Positions 37,811 to 48,315 of a stretch of DNA of 64,000 nucleotides are shown here, in pieces. How positions within the stretch are numbered: the first letter of the stretch is position 1; every line of letters starts with the position of its first letter. The DNA is from Rhodobacteraceae bacterium WFHF2C18. GTDB taxonomy: Bacteria; Pseudomonadota; Alphaproteobacteria; Rhodobacterales; Rhodobacteraceae. The stretch is taken from positions 202,001-266,000 of the forward strand of contig NHTQ01000003.1 of the NCBI GenBank assembly GCA_002166865.1. The letters run 5' to 3'. The position numbers and the translations under genes are program-made. The notes under the pieces are model-generated. The model saw nothing but the letters and a program-made list of their open reading frames with translations. It was not told where the DNA came from and made no database searches.

Positions 37811-38075
37811 GCGACTTCCTCTCGTTGTTCAGGCCGGACTCGTCGAACACCGAAAGCACCTTCAGCAGCGTCCAGCCGTCCCGTTCAAGCCGCGGCGCGA
37901 TCTCCGCGGCGGCGGCCGTGCGGTCACAGGACGAAACCTGCATGACACCATAATGCAGCTCAAGCGGATTGTCGCGCTTGGCCTTGTAGTCGGCGTAACA
38001 GGCCGCCTCGGCCGCCGCGGCAGAACCGAGGGCGACACCCGCGGCGAGCATCAGGGAAAAGAACATCTGTTTCAT
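37782..38075 (-). CDS. Small secreted protein, unknown function
   Basis: A 97-residue protein. Its N-terminus MKQMFFSLMLAAGVALGSA and following AAAEA form a signal peptide, and two cysteines (ACYADY, VSSCDR) could form a disulfide. The mature part reads LERDGWTLLKVLSVFDESG. Not recognised. It is co-transcribed with, and overlaps, the membrane winged-helix protein, suggesting a shared role, perhaps as a periplasmic partner of the loop (speculative). Confidence 0.72.
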   Translation of the reverse strand: MKQMFFSLMLAAGVALGSAAAAEAACYADYKAKRDNPLELHYGVMQVSSCDRTAAAAEIAPRLERDGWTLLKVLSVFDESGLNNERKSRAGQYYLRY

Positions 38076-38287
38076 GCCGCCACGATGATGCGCCGGGCCC
38101 GGCTATTCAATATCCCAAGCGCCCGCCGGGACGGTTTCGGGGCCGTTATCGGATAACATCGTGGCGATATTGCCTTTCCCGGCCCCCGCGCTGACCGTCG
38201 GGTCATGCCGCGCGGCCCGCTTCGATGTACCACGGCCGCGCTCCCCGCAGCCCATACAGACCCGACAGGGCAGGAAAGGACCCCCCG

Positions 38288-38776
38288 ATGACACATCGCA
38301 CCTTCATCTGCACGATACTGGCCGCCGCGCTCGCGCTGGCCGGACTGACCGCCGCCCCCGCACGCGCCGGCGACGACGACCTTGCCAAATGGATCGCCGG
38401 CGCCGCCGCGCTCGCCATCATCGGCGCCGCGATCGCCGACAAGGACGATGCCGCCGTCACGCGATACAGGCACCACCGGGGTCATCACGGCCGCACACAC
38501 CGGCACCACGACCGCTACCACAAGGTGCTGCCGGGCCGGTGCCACGTCCGTCTGCACACCCGCGCCGGCCCGCTGCGCGGCTTTGGCCGGCACTGCCTGC
38601 GGCGCCATTACGGCCATCACACCGCCCTGCCCCGGAAATGCGCCACGCGAATCGGGCACCACCGGCACGCAGGGGGGCGCCATCTTCACCATCGCCACCA
38701 CGCCCACCACGGCCGCGTGGTCTACCGGGGTCGCTGCCTGCACCGGCACGGATACCGCATGGGCCAGGGGCGTTGA
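38288..38776 (+). CDS. Histidine-rich secreted protein
   Basis: A 162-residue protein with an N-terminal signal peptide (TFICTILAAALALAGLTAAPARA) and a short hydrophobic stretch (WIAGAAALAIIGAAIAD, about 35-51). The C-terminal half is very rich in His and Arg (runs such as HHRGHHGRTHRHHDRYH and HHRHHAHHGR) with six Cys-containing units. Metal binding in the envelope is plausible but unproven. AGGA precedes ATG 38288 by a C-rich spacer. Family not recognised. Confidence 0.7.
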   Translation: MTHRTFICTILAAALALAGLTAAPARAGDDDLAKWIAGAAALAIIGAAIADKDDAAVTRYRHHRGHHGRTHRHHDRYHKVLPGRCHVRLHTRAGPLRGFGRHCLRRHYGHHTALPRKCATRIGHHRHAGGRHLHHRHHAHHGRVVYRGRCLHRHGYRMGQGR

Positions 38777-38855
38777 CATCCCCCCAGACATGGTCGAGCA
38801 GGCGGGAAGGGCCTTGGCCCTTCCCTTTTCATTCCGGCTGTGATTTCTGACCCCC

Positions 38856-39494
38856 ATGCCCAGCGACGGCCCCAGCTTTCACCACGAATCCGCCGCCCTG
38901 AAGGGCGGGGCCCTGCGCGTGGCCGGGGTCGACGAGGTCGGGCGCGGGCCGCTGGCGGGCCCGGTCACGGCGGCGGCAGTGGTTCTGGATCCCGCCTGCA
39001 TCCCGGACGGGCTGCACGATTCCAAGGCCCTGACGCCACAGCGTCGGAGCGCCCTGTGCGAGAGGCTGATGGGCTGCGCCGAAGTCTCAATCGGGCACGC
39101 GTCGGTGGAAGAGATTGACGCTCTGAACATCCTGTACGCCTCGCATCTGGCGATGGTCCGGGCCGTGGCCGGGCTGAGCCGGCCGCCCTGCCTGGCGCTG
39201 GTCGACGGAAACATGATCCCCAGGGACCTCCCTGTCCCTGCGCAGGCGCTGGTGAAGGGCGATGCCCTGTCGGTCTCGGTCGCGGCCGCATCGATCATGG
39301 CCAAGGTGCACCGCGATGCCGTGATGCGGGAGCTGGCGCAACAGTTCCCGGGCTATGGATGGGAAACCAACGTGGGATACAGTTCGCGGGCGCACCAGCA
39401 GGCGCTTCTAGATCTCGGCGTAACCCCACACCATAGGCGCTCCTTCACCACGGTGCACAATATATTGTATCAAGAAAAATCAATAAGTCCCTGA
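38856..39494 (+). CDS. rnhB: Ribonuclease HII
   Basis: It removes RNA from RNA-DNA hybrids, including single ribonucleotides in DNA. The 212-residue protein has the catalytic Asp-Glu in GVDEVGRGPLAGP (about 24-36), DSKALTPQRR (about 55-64), Asp in LALVDGN (about 110) and the SIMAKVHRD motif. It lies directly upstream of ccrM; its stop codon falls within the first of three GANTC sites. Confidence 0.96.
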   Translation: MPSDGPSFHHESAALKGGALRVAGVDEVGRGPLAGPVTAAAVVLDPACIPDGLHDSKALTPQRRSALCERLMGCAEVSIGHASVEEIDALNILYASHLAMVRAVAGLSRPPCLALVDGNMIPRDLPVPAQALVKGDALSVSVAAASIMAKVHRDAVMRELAQQFPGYGWETNVGYSSRAHQQALLDLGVTPHHRRSFTTVHNILYQEKSISP

Positions 39495-39531
39495 TTCAAA
39501 AAAGAAATTGACGACGAATCGGGTTTGACTC
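39493..39531 (+). promoter_or_regulatory. Cluster of three GANTC sites in the ccrM leader
   Basis: GATTC (39493-39497), GAATC (39516-39520) and GACTC (39527-39531) lie within 39 bp, 54-92 bp upstream of the ccrM start and partly overlapping the end of rnhB. CcrM methylates GANTC, so the enzyme may modify its own promoter. TTGACG at 39509 could serve as a -35 element. Methylation-dependent control is inferred from CcrM/GcrA biology. Confidence 0.65.
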
Positions 39532-39548
39532 ATCTTTTGTGCCCATAA

Positions 39549-40700
<1,152 letters not shown>

Positions 40701-40786
40701 CGCCGGATCCAGGGCGGACGCCCGAGGGCGGACGGCGGGCCCGGCCACCGGCGTCCGCACCACGCCGGACGGCTGACCGGGCCGAC

Positions 40787-40841
40787 CCGTACGCCGCAAC
40801 CGTACGCGCCCCGACCCATCGGTGCCGGCTCCGCCGGCACC
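40787..40841. repeat. CCGTACGC direct repeats and a 9-bp hairpin after ccrM
   Basis: CCGTACGC starts at 40787 and 40800. GGTGCCGGC (40821-40829) pairs with GCCGGCACC (40833-40841) around a 3-nt loop without a T-run. They fill part of the 208-bp gap between ccrM and the next gene. The hairpin may end ccrM transcription. The GTAC motif resembles that at 4296. Confidence 0.45.
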
Positions 40842-40908
40842 GCCCGGGAACACCTTGCCCGAGGCGGCTTTTGCCTCACATAAAGGGGACAGGCGCAGCG
40901 GAGTCCCG

Positions 40909-41586
40909 ATGACACAGACCAGTCCATCAGACCAGACGCAATCCCCCCCTCACCTTCTTGTCGTTGGGGCCAGCCGCGGTATCGGCCGCGCCACGGTCGC
41001 GCGGGCGCTGGAGTCGGGGATGCGGGTACGGGCCTTCGCCCGCTCGGCCGAGGCGATCCCGGCCGATCACGACATGCTGGAACGCATGCCCGGCGATGCA
41101 CGCAGCCGGCTCGACGTGGCCCGCGCGGTCGAGGGGGTGGATGCCGTTGTCATGGCGCTCGGCGTCAGCGAGACCCCGGCGAATTTCATCAAGCCGACGC
41201 GGCTGTTTTCCGAAGCCACCGAGGTGATGATCGATGCCATGAAAAAGGCCGAGGCCCGCCGCCTGCTGGCGGTCACCGGCATCGGTGCCGGCCGCAGCCG
41301 CGCCGCCTTGAGCCGCCCGGAACGGCGCCTTGCCGATCTCGTGCTGGGGCGCATCTACACCGACAAGAGCCGGCAGGAGGACCTGATCGAGGCCAGCGAC
41401 CTGGACTGGACCATCGTGCGGCCCACCCTGCTGACCCGCAGCGACCGGGTTGCCAACTACAAGGTGCTCGACCGGCCCGAGACCTGGCACAACGGCGTCA
41501 TCTCGCGCGCGTCGGTCGCCGACTTCCTGGTGCGGGCGGTACAGGACGGCAGCCACATCCGGCAGGACGTGGTGCTGACCAACTGA
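40909..41586 (+). CDS. NAD(P)-binding SDR-like protein
   Basis: A 225-residue atypical SDR (NmrA/YwnB style). The nucleotide site LLVVGASRGIGRATVARALESG is at about 16-37, DWTIVRPTLLTRS near 165, and no clear YxxxK is present. GGAG precedes ATG 40909. Proteins of this kind bind NAD(P)H as flavin or quinone reductases or as redox sensors; no specific role can be assigned. It stands alone, convergent with manC. Confidence 0.8.
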   Translation: MTQTSPSDQTQSPPHLLVVGASRGIGRATVARALESGMRVRAFARSAEAIPADHDMLERMPGDARSRLDVARAVEGVDAVVMALGVSETPANFIKPTRLFSEATEVMIDAMKKAEARRLLAVTGIGAGRSRAALSRPERRLADLVLGRIYTDKSRQEDLIEASDLDWTIVRPTLLTRSDRVANYKVLDRPETWHNGVISRASVADFLVRAVQDGSHIRQDVVLTN

Positions 41587-41602
41587 CACGCCGGGGCACC
41601 GG

Positions 41603-43036
41603 TCATCCGCGGGCATAGACGTCGTCGTAGCGGGTGATGTCGTCCTCGCCCAGGTAGGATCCGGTCTGGACCTCGATCAGGACCATGGGCAGCTTGCCGG
41701 GGTTTTCCATGCGGTGCACCGCGCCCAGGGGGATGTAGACGCTCTCGTTCTCGGTGACCAGCTTGACCGTGTCGTCCACCGTGACCCTGGCGGTGCCCTG
41801 CACCACGATCCAGTGCTCCGACCGGTGGTGATGGCTCTGCAACGACAGCGCCGCGCCGGGATGGACGACGATGCGCTTGACCTGGAAGCGCTCGCCGACC
41901 ACCAGGCTCTCGAACCAGCCCCAGGGGCGGTGATCCACGGGGAAGGCCGCCGCCTGCCTGGCGCCGCGGTGCTTGAGGGCCGCGACCGCCTCTTTCACGC
42001 GCTGCGCCTCGGACTTGTGGGCCACCAGCACCGCGTCGTTCATGGCCACCGCCACCACGTCCTCCAGCCCGATCCCCACCAGTTCCAGCGTGCCGCTCTC
42101 CGAGCGCAGGAGCGTGTCGCGGCAGTCGATCGCGGTGGCGTTGTCGGAGGTGACATTGCCGGCCGCGTCGGGCCCGGATTCGCGCCAGACCGCGTCCCAG
42201 CCGCCCAGGTCCGACCAGGCCCCGCCGTAGGGCATCACCGCGAGGTTGGGGGCCTTCTCCATGATCGCGTAGTCGATCGAGATGTCCTCCACCCCCGTCC
42301 AGGGGTCGCTGTCCAGGCGGCAGAAGCCCAGGTCGCTCTCGGCCCCGGCGAGGGCGGCGCGCACCCCCTCCAGCAGCGCCGGCGCATGCGCCTCGTAGGC
42401 CTCAAGGATCGCGCGCACGGAGAACAGGAAGATCCCCGCGTTCCACAGGTAGCGGCCCGCCGCCAGCATCTCGGCGGCGCGGGCGGCGTCGGGTTTCTCG
42501 ACGAAGCGGGCCAGGTCCTGCGGCGCCCCCGCCCCCGGATCGGCGCCCGGCGCCAGTTCGAGGTAGCCATAGCCCGTCTCGGGCCGGTCGGGCGCGATCC
42601 CGAAGGTCACCAGATCGCCGCCGGCCGCCCGCGGCGCCGCCGCCCGCACCGCCGCGCGGAAGCCCTCGGGCCCGGGGATCACGTGGTCGGAGGGCGCCAC
42701 CAGCATCAGCGCCCCGGGGTCGCGCGCCTGCAGCCAGAGCGCGGCGGCCAGCACCGCCGGCGCCGTGTTGCGGCCCTCGGGCTCGATCAGGATGGTCTGC
42801 GGGGCCTGCTCGACCGCGGCCAGCTGCTCGGTGACGATGAAGCGGAAGGGCTCGCCCGTCAGGATCACCGGCGCCGCGAACTCCGCCCCCGACAGCCGCC
42901 GCGCGGAGGCCTGGAACAGGCTCTCGCGGCCCATCAAGGGCGCGAACTGCTTGGGGTAGGACTTGCGCGAGAGCGGCCAGAGCCGCGTGCCGGACCCGCC
43001 GCAAAGCAGGACGGGGGTGATGGTCTGCTGGCTCAA
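41603..43036 (-). CDS. manC: Mannose-1-phosphate guanylyltransferase / mannose-6-phosphate isomerase
   Basis: A bifunctional enzyme making GDP-mannose. The nucleotidyltransferase signature LLCGGSGTRLWPLSRKSYPKQF opens the protein, and FVEKPD lies mid-way. The cupin isomerase domain covers about the last 120 residues (RPWGWFESL; HHHRSEHWIVVQGTARV; IPLGAVHRMENPG). I chose TTG 43036 because GAGGAGG lies 5 nt upstream and it gives the usual short N-terminus. GTG 43072, overlapping the fcl stop, is the alternative and adds 12 acidic residues. Last gene of gmd-fcl-manC. Confidence 0.93.
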   Translation of the reverse strand: MSQQTITPVLLCGGSGTRLWPLSRKSYPKQFAPLMGRESLFQASARRLSGAEFAAPVILTGEPFRFIVTEQLAAVEQAPQTILIEPEGRNTAPAVLAAALWLQARDPGALMLVAPSDHVIPGPEGFRAAVRAAAPRAAGGDLVTFGIAPDRPETGYGYLELAPGADPGAGAPQDLARFVEKPDAARAAEMLAAGRYLWNAGIFLFSVRAILEAYEAHAPALLEGVRAALAGAESDLGFCRLDSDPWTGVEDISIDYAIMEKAPNLAVMPYGGAWSDLGGWDAVWRESGPDAAGNVTSDNATAIDCRDTLLRSESGTLELVGIGLEDVVAVAMNDAVLVAHKSEAQRVKEAVAALKHRGARQAAAFPVDHRPWGWFESLVVGERFQVKRIVVHPGAALSLQSHHHRSEHWIVVQGTARVTVDDTVKLVTENESVYIPLGAVHRMENPGKLPMVLIEVQTGSYLGEDDITRYDDVYARG

Positions 43037-43068
43037 GGGTGCCTCCTCTTCCTGCTCATCCGCGCCGC

Positions 43069-44034
43069 TCACGCGCGCAGCGTCTCGGCCCGGCGGAACC
43101 AGTCGTAGGTCTGCGCGATGCCCTCTTCCAGCCCGATCCGCGCCGTCCAGCCCATCCGCGCCAGCCGCGAGACATCCATCAGCTTGCGCGGCGTGCCGTC
43201 GGGTTTCGACGGGTCCGTGGTGATGCGGCCGGTGAAGCCGGTCACCTTCGCCACCATCCCGGCCAGTTCCAGGATCGACACGTCGCTGCCCGTGCCCACG
43301 TTGATATGGCTGAGCATCGGCGCGGTGTTGGCGGCGTAGGTGGCCTTGTCGAGGTCCAGCACGAAGAGCGAGGCCTCGGCCATGTCGTCCACGTGCAGGA
43401 ACTCGCGCCGGGGGCGGCCGCTGCCCCAGATCGTCACCTCGGACCGGCCGGCCTGCACCGCCTCGTGGAAGCGGCGGATCAGGGCGGGCAGGACATGGGA
43501 GTTCTCGGGGTGGAAGTTGTCGCCGGGGCCGTAGAGATTGGTGGGCATCACCGAGCGGAAATCGGTGCCGTGCTGGCGGTTGTAGCTCTCGCAGAGCTTG
43601 ATCCCGGCGATCTTGGCGATGGCATAGGGTTCGTTCGTGGGCTCCAGCGGGCCGGTCAGCAGCGCGTCCTCGCGCATCGGCTGCTCGGCGAGCCGGGGAT
43701 AGATGCAGGAGGATCCCAGCTGCAGCAGCCGCGTGACGCCCGCCCCGAAGGCCTGGTGGATCACGTTGCAGGCGATCATCGTGTTGTCGTGGATGAAATC
43801 CGCCGGGTAGCTGTTGTTGGCCTGGATGCCCCCCACCCGCGCGGCGGCCAGGATCACCACGTCGGGGCGCTCCGCGGCGAAGAAGGCGCGCACCGCCGCC
43901 TGGTCGGTCAGGTCAAGCTCGGCGTGGGTGCGGGTGACAAGATCGATGTCCTCCCCCGCCGCCCGCCGGGCCTGCAGCCGGCGCAGGATCGCGCCTCCGA
44001 CCATGCCCCGGTGGCCCGCGACGTAATACTTCAT
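43069..44034 (-). CDS. fcl: GDP-L-fucose synthase
   Basis: It epimerises and reduces GDP-4-keto-6-deoxymannose to GDP-L-fucose. The 321-residue SDR has the NADP site [18 protein letters not shown] (about 3-20), the catalytic Ser in GSSCIYP (about 107) and YxxxK in [11 protein letters not shown] (about 135-145). [11 protein letters not shown] and the [18 protein letters not shown] block are typical. GGAGG sits 5 nt before ATG 44034. It acts on the product of gmd, 34 bp upstream. Confidence 0.95.
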   Translation of the reverse strand: MKYYVAGHRGMVGGAILRRLQARRAAGEDIDLVTRTHAELDLTDQAAVRAFFAAERPDVVILAAARVGGIQANNSYPADFIHDNTMIACNVIHQAFGAGVTRLLQLGSSCIYPRLAEQPMREDALLTGPLEPTNEPYAIAKIAGIKLCESYNRQHGTDFRSVMPTNLYGPGDNFHPENSHVLPALIRRFHEAVQAGRSEVTIWGSGRPRREFLHVDDMAEASLFVLDLDKATYAANTAPMLSHINVGTGSDVSILELAGMVAKVTGFTGRITTDPSKPDGTPRKLMDVSRLARMGWTARIGLEEGIAQTYDWFRRAETLRA

Positions 44035-44068
44035 CCCCACCTCCCGCGGCCGGCCCGGCGGGCCGGGC

Positions 44069-45187
44069 TCATTCCATGCTCACGGGCAGGTCGTACCCGT
44101 GCTCCTTGAGCAGCGCGTGACGCCGCGCGGTGCGCAGATCCTCGGCCACCATCTCCGCGCACATCTCGCGGGCCGAGATCTCGGGCTGCCAGCCCAGCCG
44201 GGCCCTGGCGCGGCCGGGATCGCCCAGCAGCGTCTCGACCTCGGCGGGGCGGAAATAGGCGGGATCGATGCGCAGGATCACGTCACCCGGCTTCACCGCC
44301 GGCGCGGCGTCGCCCGTCACCGCCGTCACCGTGCCGATCTCCTCCACGCCGGTGCCGGAAAACGCCAGGGTGATCCCCAGTTCCGCCGCGGCCCAGGTGA
44401 TGAACGCGCGCACCGAATGCTGCTGGCCGGTGGCGATGACGAAATCCTCCGGCACCTCCTGCTGCAGCATCAGCCACTGCATGCGTACGTAATCCTTCGC
44501 ATGGCCCCAGTCGCGCAGGGCGTCGATGTTGCCCATGTACAGGCAGGGCTCCAGCCCCTGGGCGATATTGGCCAGCCCGCGGGTGATCTTGCGGGTGACG
44601 AAGGTCTCGCCGCGGCGCGGGCTCTCGTGGTTGAACAGGATCCCGTTGCAGGCGTAGATCCCGTAGGCCTCGCGGTAGTTCACGCAGATCCAGTAGGCAT
44701 AGAGCTTGGCCACCGCGTAGGGCGAGCGCGGGTGGAACGGCGTCGTCTCGGTCTGCGGCGTCTCCTGCACCAGCCCGTAGAGTTCCGAGGTGGAGGCCTG
44801 GTAGAACCGCGTCGTCGTCTCCAGCCCGAGAAAGCGGATCGCCTCCAGCAGGCGCAGGGTGCCGATGGCGTCCACGTCCGCCGTGTACTCCGGCGTCTCG
44901 AAGCTGACCGCGACGTGGCTCTGCGCCCCGAGGTTGTAGACCTCGTCGGGCCGCACCTCCGACAGGATCCGCGTCAGGTTCAGCGTGTCGGCCAGATCGC
45001 CGTAGTGCAGCTTGAGCCTGGGATGCGGATCGTGCGGATCCTGGTAGATGTGATCGATCCGCTGCGTGTTGAAAGACGAGGCACGCCGCTTGATCCCGTG
45101 CACCTCGTAGCCCTTCTCAAGCAGAAACTCCGCCAGATACGAGCCGTCCTGCCCCGTGATCCCGGTGATGAGCGCCGTCTTGGTCAT
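44069..45187 (-). CDS. gmd: GDP-mannose 4,6-dehydratase
   Basis: It converts GDP-mannose to GDP-4-keto-6-deoxymannose. The 372-residue protein has [26 protein letters not shown] in parts at 7-32, the catalytic QASTSELYG (about 128-136) and [11 protein letters not shown] with Tyr and Lys (about 156-166), and [16 protein letters not shown]. First gene of the gmd-fcl-manC unit, which supplies fucose for surface polysaccharide; no glycosyltransferases lie in the window. Confidence 0.96.
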   Translation of the reverse strand: MTKTALITGITGQDGSYLAEFLLEKGYEVHGIKRRASSFNTQRIDHIYQDPHDPHPRLKLHYGDLADTLNLTRILSEVRPDEVYNLGAQSHVAVSFETPEYTADVDAIGTLRLLEAIRFLGLETTTRFYQASTSELYGLVQETPQTETTPFHPRSPYAVAKLYAYWICVNYREAYGIYACNGILFNHESPRRGETFVTRKITRGLANIAQGLEPCLYMGNIDALRDWGHAKDYVRMQWLMLQQEVPEDFVIATGQQHSVRAFITWAAAELGITLAFSGTGVEEIGTVTAVTGDAAPAVKPGDVILRIDPAYFRPAEVETLLGDPGRARARLGWQPEISAREMCAEMVAEDLRTARRHALLKEHGYDLPVSME

Positions 45188-45515
45188 GCGGTCCGTCCCC
45201 TTCGTGGCAAGGCCCTTCGCGCGCCGGCAAAGACCCAATTTCAGGTAGTGCGGGTATTGAACGGGATTTTCAAGATGCCTGCCGGAATATCGCGACGCTT
45301 GCCCGCCCGAAACCGGGGAATGTGCCGGGCACGGTGGATGGTTGCCAGTGGCCCTCGGGCCGTGACTGACGCAATACCTGCCTGCGAGGGGGCAATGGCC
45401 AGGACGCAGGACAACCGCTTCACGCAGGGGCCGTTGATTTTCGGGCGACACCGGCCCACGGTGGGCCCTGACGAACGCCCGGGCATCGGCTCGGTGAAGC
45501 AAAGGGAGGCACGTC
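45188..45515. other. Divergent intergenic region, gmd and the exported protein gene
   Basis: This 328-bp gap must hold the promoters of gmd (leftward) and the 45516 gene (rightward). I see a short inverted repeat GGCCCA-CGG-TGGGCC near 45453-45467 and a GGGAGG ribosome site before 45516. No gene, RNA or operator was recognised. Confidence 0.5.
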
Positions 45516-46907
45516 ATGAAGGCCATCGCAGGATTGATTGTCACGCTCGCGGCTTCGGCGGCCGCACAGGCCCAGGAGGCGCGCGCGCCGGTCCTGGTCG
45601 AGTATCCGCTGTTGTGCCCCGGCTGCGAGGAGGCGCGCGCGATCTCTGTTCGCTACGCCGGCGACGGCACCTCGATCCTCGAGACGCACGCGCGCGCCGA
45701 CACGCCGCAGATCGCGCCGGCCAACGACAGCTCGAAATACCTGCCGGGCGAATGGATCGCCGGCCCCATGACCGAGTTCCAGCCCGCCCGCATCCAGCAC
45801 TGGGAGGACGAGGTCGGCACCAACTTCATCGAGGTGCAGGACGGCCCGGCCCTGCAGGACGGCCTGCGCTACGTCGACAGGCGGCTGACCCCGGCAAGCG
45901 CGGCGCCGGGAGAGGAAAGCTGGAGCATCGATGACGTCGGCATCACGGTCGCGGAGGGGCCCGACGACCGCCAGATCGCTGGCCTGCAGGCCGATCACCT
46001 GACGGCCACGCTGGCCTACACGCGCACCGAGTACGACGCCGAGGGCACCCAGACCGCCAGCACCCGCACGACCCACGCCTTCGACCTCTGGATGGCCGAG
46101 GCGCTGCCCTTCTCGCCGCTGCCGCTGAAATACGAACCCTTCGCCGGCAACCGCGTTCCGCCCTACAACGGCGGGGCCGTGGGCGCGCGGCTGATGGCGG
46201 CGCTGGCCCCGCGGCTGGAGCCGCACGGCGGCATCCTGCGCGCCGAGATCACGACCGAAGGCGACACCGCCGCGATGGAGGCGCGCAGGGTGCAGGACAC
46301 GCCCGAACCGCCGATGGAGAAATTCGCCGCCCTGCCGGTGGTGGCTGCCGAGCAGGTGGGCAAGTTCGCCGGGCCGCTTTTCATCGCGTCCTTGCTGCGG
46401 GGCGGCATGCTGGGCGAGGCGCCGAGCGCGCGCTTCACCCTCGACGGGCGCGACTACGAGGCGGTGAGCGCCTGGAAGACGAACGACGCCGGTGATCTGG
46501 TGATCGTCCTGTCCTCGGTAGAGGAGAATACCAGCCTGTTCCTCAGCCGCCCGGTGAACGGCCTGCCCGATCCTGGCACGTACGGCGGCACGGCGGCCGC
46601 CCCCTTTTCCACGCTGCGGCAGATGGGCGAGGATGCGCTGGCAGCCCATACGGGCAAGTTCCAGCTCAACGGCGTGGTGACGCATGGTCGCCTGCCCACG
46701 GTGCTGACCGGGTTCCGGGATGGCACCGTCACGATCAGCGCGGTCTCGGGCGACACGATCTCGGGGTCGGTCACCGGCACCGTTTCGGCCCTGCCGACCG
46801 AGACGGTTTCCCAACCCCGCGCCATCCCCGTCGAGATGACCTTCGAAACCCCGGGCGGGTTGGAGGATTTCCGCTTCCGCAGCGTAGAATCGCGTCTGGT
46901 TCGCTGA
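45516..46907 (+). CDS. Exported protein, unknown function
   Basis: A 463-residue protein with a signal peptide ([19 protein letters not shown]) and a CxxC-like pair in [17 protein letters not shown] just after cleavage. The rest is beta-rich without a recognised domain; [23 protein letters not shown] and the repeated Gly-Thr strands near the C-terminus ([22 protein letters not shown]) suggest beta-sandwich modules. GGGAGG precedes ATG 45516. It ends 92 bp before the genomic island. Confidence 0.75.
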   Translation: MKAIAGLIVTLAASAAAQAQEARAPVLVEYPLLCPGCEEARAISVRYAGDGTSILETHARADTPQIAPANDSSKYLPGEWIAGPMTEFQPARIQHWEDEVGTNFIEVQDGPALQDGLRYVDRRLTPASAAPGEESWSIDDVGITVAEGPDDRQIAGLQADHLTATLAYTRTEYDAEGTQTASTRTTHAFDLWMAEALPFSPLPLKYEPFAGNRVPPYNGGAVGARLMAALAPRLEPHGGILRAEITTEGDTAAMEARRVQDTPEPPMEKFAALPVVAAEQVGKFAGPLFIASLLRGGMLGEAPSARFTLDGRDYEAVSAWKTNDAGDLVIVLSSVEENTSLFLSRPVNGLPDPGTYGGTAAAPFSTLRQMGEDALAAHTGKFQLNGVVTHGRLPTVLTGFRDGTVTISAVSGDTISGSVTGTVSALPTETVSQPRAIPVEMTFETPGGLEDFRFRSVESRLVR

Positions 46908-46998
46908 GACCGGCCCGGGGCGGCTCCTGCGGTCGGGGGGGGCCCGAGGCAATGATTATCTGGGAAAGGAAAAGGGGCCCTGCCGGTCCCTTGTTACC

Positions 46999-47044
46999 TG
47001 GTCGGAGTGGCAGGATTCGAGCCTACGACCCCTGCCTCCCGAAG
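46999..47044. repeat. Distal attachment-site copy (3' end of tRNA-Pro)
   Basis: It matches 50847-50892 at 45 of 46 positions; the mismatch is G for A at 47021, in the T loop. After it the sequence departs from the tRNA (GGCTAAGGAATTAG), so this is not a working tRNA gene. It marks the far end of the island. Confidence 0.92.
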
Positions 47045-47186
47045 GCTAAGGAATTAGTGATCCGGAGCATTCAGCCCATGACTTATCTACCCCTATAGCA
47101 TTTGATTTTTCAATGAAAATAGTGTTCTACTTGAGTGTGTCGCTCTTTCGGAGCGCGCCTAGATTTACCTGTATTTACCCACCCCA

Positions 47187-47204
47187 TGCTTCCTATGTGC
47201 TTCC
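47187..47204. repeat. Paired TGCTTCC, likely integrase arm sites (left)
   Basis: TGCTTCC at 47187-47193 and 47198-47204 are 11 bp apart start to start, about one helical turn. The context (TTTACC before, GTAGC plus GAAA after) resembles the right-end copy at 50781. This spacing and their place between att and int suit arm-type sites of a tyrosine integrase. Confidence 0.55.
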
Positions 47205-47228
47205 TGTAGCGAAATAGCCCAAGACCGA

Positions 47229-47380
47229 CTGACCAAGACCCTAGTGGACAAGCTCGAACCGCGAGAGAAAGAGTACTTTGTCTGGTGTGGCAAACTTGCG
47301 GGCTTTGGCGTTCGGGTCTGGCCCACTGGCCGCAAGGTTTTCGTTGTCCAGTATCGAGCTGGAGGCCGTGACGCTCCAAT
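47229..47380 (+). pseudogene. Truncated tyrosine integrase (P4-like), N-terminal fragment
   Basis: The translation LTKTLVDKLEPREKEYFVW, then CGKLAGFGVRVWPTGRKVFV and VQYRAGGR, is the arm-binding N-terminal domain of P4-type integrases (DUF4102 type), which usually begins the same way in about 400-residue proteins. After about 50 residues similarity ends, and the core-binding and catalytic domains (R..HxxR..Y) are missing. No good start codon remains (CTG 47229 or GTG 47244). It lies 185 bp from the distal att copy. Confidence 0.75.
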
Positions 47381-47517
47381 GATCCTGCCCGTATATGATG
47401 TGCAGATAGAAGATCGCAGCGGTCATTATCTTTGGAAGGATGAAGACGTTGCCCAAGGACAAAATGATAGGACCAGGGAAACAGACCCTTATCGGTTGGG
47501 AGATACCGTGACTTTTC

Positions 47518-47540
47518 GGGGTGGGCTTAGTTCCCACCCC
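47518..47540. repeat. 8-bp hairpin upstream of the methyltransferase gene
   Basis: GGGGTGGG (47518-47525) and CCCACCCC (47533-47540) pair perfectly around a 7-nt loop. No T-run follows on either strand. It sits about 90 bp before the methyltransferase start, in a 250-bp stretch (47381-47628) with no recognisable gene after the integrase fragment. It could end read-through or structure the leader. Confidence 0.45.
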
Positions 47541-47628
47541 AGAAGCGGCTCGAACGAACGCATGGTGAAGCAATCGTTAACCTTGCCTCCCTATAGTCGA
47601 ACGCGTCTATGTTCCGTTGGGGGCTTCC

Positions 47629-48315
47629 ATGTACGAATTTCGCGGATCAACGCTCTTGGAGGCTGTTCAGCAGGCCGTTGGTCGATCCGACTTACAGCTT
47701 TCACACAAGAAGCTCGTCAAAAGGAAAGGGAAATTCGACTTCTCGGCACGTATGCGGCTGGGCAGCGTCCTGTTCGTCGAAGAAGGCAATTTCAGCGTTT
47801 CCCTGTCATTGGCAAAGTGTCAAGCTGGGCCAGTAAGTGCCATCCTCGCGACGTCCTATGAAGCGGAAGACGACCTGACTGACACGGCCTATCAGAATGC
47901 CCGAAAACTCATCGGACTTGGTGTGCAGGTTAAGACAGGAGTTGACGCAACCCGCCTCTCCGAAACTATCGGCAGCCGCAGATTTGCGACGATCATCTTT
48001 CAGTTCCCGAATGTCGCGTCTCGCGATCCGAAGTATGGCCAGAATCCAAACCATGTTTTGGTCTCGCGCTTTCTGAAAAGCAGCCGATCGCACCTGAAAC
48101 GCGGTGGCGTTGTCGTGATTTCCACGGTGGACAGCCCATTCTATGAAGGCGCGTTCAAAATGAACGAAGCCGCACGAAAGGCGGGATTCACAGAACCCGA
48201 CATCTACGATTTCCAACCATCGGACTTCGCGGGATACACACACCAAAACAACGCAGACGAGGACAGCGCGATAGATGACCACGGCTCCTTCGCAACTTTC
48301 GCTTTTTCCGGCTGA
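47629..48315 (+). CDS. BMT5/DUF2431-like Rossmann methyltransferase
   Basis: A 228-residue protein. VLFVEEGNFSVSLSLAK (47-63) matches the GEGNFSFS SAM-site motif of the DUF2431 family, known from yeast Bmt5, which methylates N3 of a uridine in 25S rRNA. ILATSYEAEDDL (72-83), GVQVKTGVDATRL (98-110), FATIIFQFPNV (119-129) and LVSRFLKSSRSHLKRGGVVVIS follow in family order. The N-terminal 40 residues are extra. ATG 47629 has GGGGG 5 nt upstream; TTG 47617 is possible. It overlaps the AlkB-like gene by 41 nt. The target in a bacterium is unknown; RNA is the best guess. Confidence 0.82.
   Translation: MYEFRGSTLLEAVQQAVGRSDLQLSHKKLVKRKGKFDFSARMRLGSVLFVEEGNFSVSLSLAKCQAGPVSAILATSYEAEDDLTDTAYQNARKLIGLGVQVKTGVDATRLSETIGSRRFATIIFQFPNVASRDPKYGQNPNHVLVSRFLKSSRSHLKRGGVVVISTVDSPFYEGAFKMNEAARKAGFTEPDIYDFQPSDFAGYTHQNNADEDSAIDDHGSFATFAFSG

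Noticed and set aside
47110-47379. Antisense frame over the integrase fragment
   Set aside because: No ribosome site or family; the opposite strand has clear integrase motifs.
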